Shown: positions 5,884 through 6,006 of the stretch, piece after piece
Layout: each line of letters opens with the position of its first letter
How positions within the stretch are numbered: the stretch's first letter is position 1
Assembly (NCBI GenBank): GCA_031276475.1
Contig: JAISMZ010000005.1
Coordinates: forward strand, 1 to 6,006
Direction of reading: 5' to 3'
From: Coriobacteriales bacterium
GTDB taxonomy: Bacteria; Actinomycetota; Coriobacteriia; Coriobacteriales; UBA8131
DNA length: 6,006 nt
Notes under the pieces: model-generated
The model's database searches: none
Seen by the model: the letters and a program-made list of their open reading frames with translations, nothing else
What the model was told of the DNA's origin: nothing
Translations under genes and position numbers: made by a program

Positions 5884-6006
5884 TTTAAGGAGAAGGGCAT
5901 TAAGGAGAAAGACAAAGGGGGCTCGCGCACGGCCTTGCCAGACTCAGTGCAATGGGCGGGGGTGCGGATGGCGATCAACAGCAATCAACTCAAATCAACG
6001 CAGGGC
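5884..6006 (+). other. Possible gene start running off the right edge
   Basis: From the TAA at 5881-5883 one plus frame stays open to the window end and reads KEKDKGGSRTALPDSVQW then AGVRMAINSNQLKS. AAGGAG (5887-5892) lies 6 bases before an ATT (5899), a rare start codon. Ordinary starts in the same frame are GTG 5947, GTG 5962 and ATG 5968. A second frame with ATG at 5952 is also open. All minus-strand frames close within about 20 bases of the edge. The family cannot be named. Confidence 0.2.

Overview
The window looks like chromosomal DNA from a GC-rich bacterium (roughly 60 percent G+C by eye). The best guess is a host-associated actinobacterium of the Coriobacteriia type. This rests on a Gram-positive style minor-pilin N-terminus, an AAA/PD-(D/E)XK family gene that is often multi-copy in gut and oral commensals, and abundant GGGACGG-type dispersed inverted repeats. 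The assignment is inference only; there is no rRNA or marker gene to confirm it.

Layout: (1) 2-1441, plus strand, is the 3' part of an AAA-ATPase-like protein with a C-terminal PD-(D/E)XK nuclease-fold domain; its Walker A region lies left of the window. (2) 1442-1853 is gene-free and holds a striking nested inverted repeat (1459-1614, with perfect 35-bp inner arms), then a leader with a weak promoter candidate and a good ribosome binding site. (3) 1854-4688 encodes a 944-residue protein with a type IV pilus minor-pilin (PilX-like) N-terminus, a long beta-rich body, a bactofilin/beta-helix-like segment, a CEH...CEH motif and a 50-residue pure Gly/Ser tract just before the C-terminus. (4) 4741-4838 is a cluster of palindromic repeats. 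(5) 4866-5144 encodes a small helix-turn-helix (excisionase/MerR-like) protein, possibly cut at its 5' end by the repeats. (6) 5145-6006 is essentially non-coding and repeat-rich. It has fragments of the GGGACGG family, an AT-richer imperfect inverted repeat with a 21-bp tandem duplication, a second cluster of the same palindromic repeat, and a perfect 15-bp inverted pair that each contain a DnaA-box-like 9-mer. A weak terminator and a possible gene start follow at the right edge.

The three coding regions do not form an obvious operon. All lie on the plus strand but are separated by repeat blocks, and no other pilus gene is present. The strongest points of interest are the orphan giant pilin-like protein with its natural Gly/Ser tail, the two related inverted-repeat families, and the DnaA-box pair. 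I found no complete new multi-gene system here.
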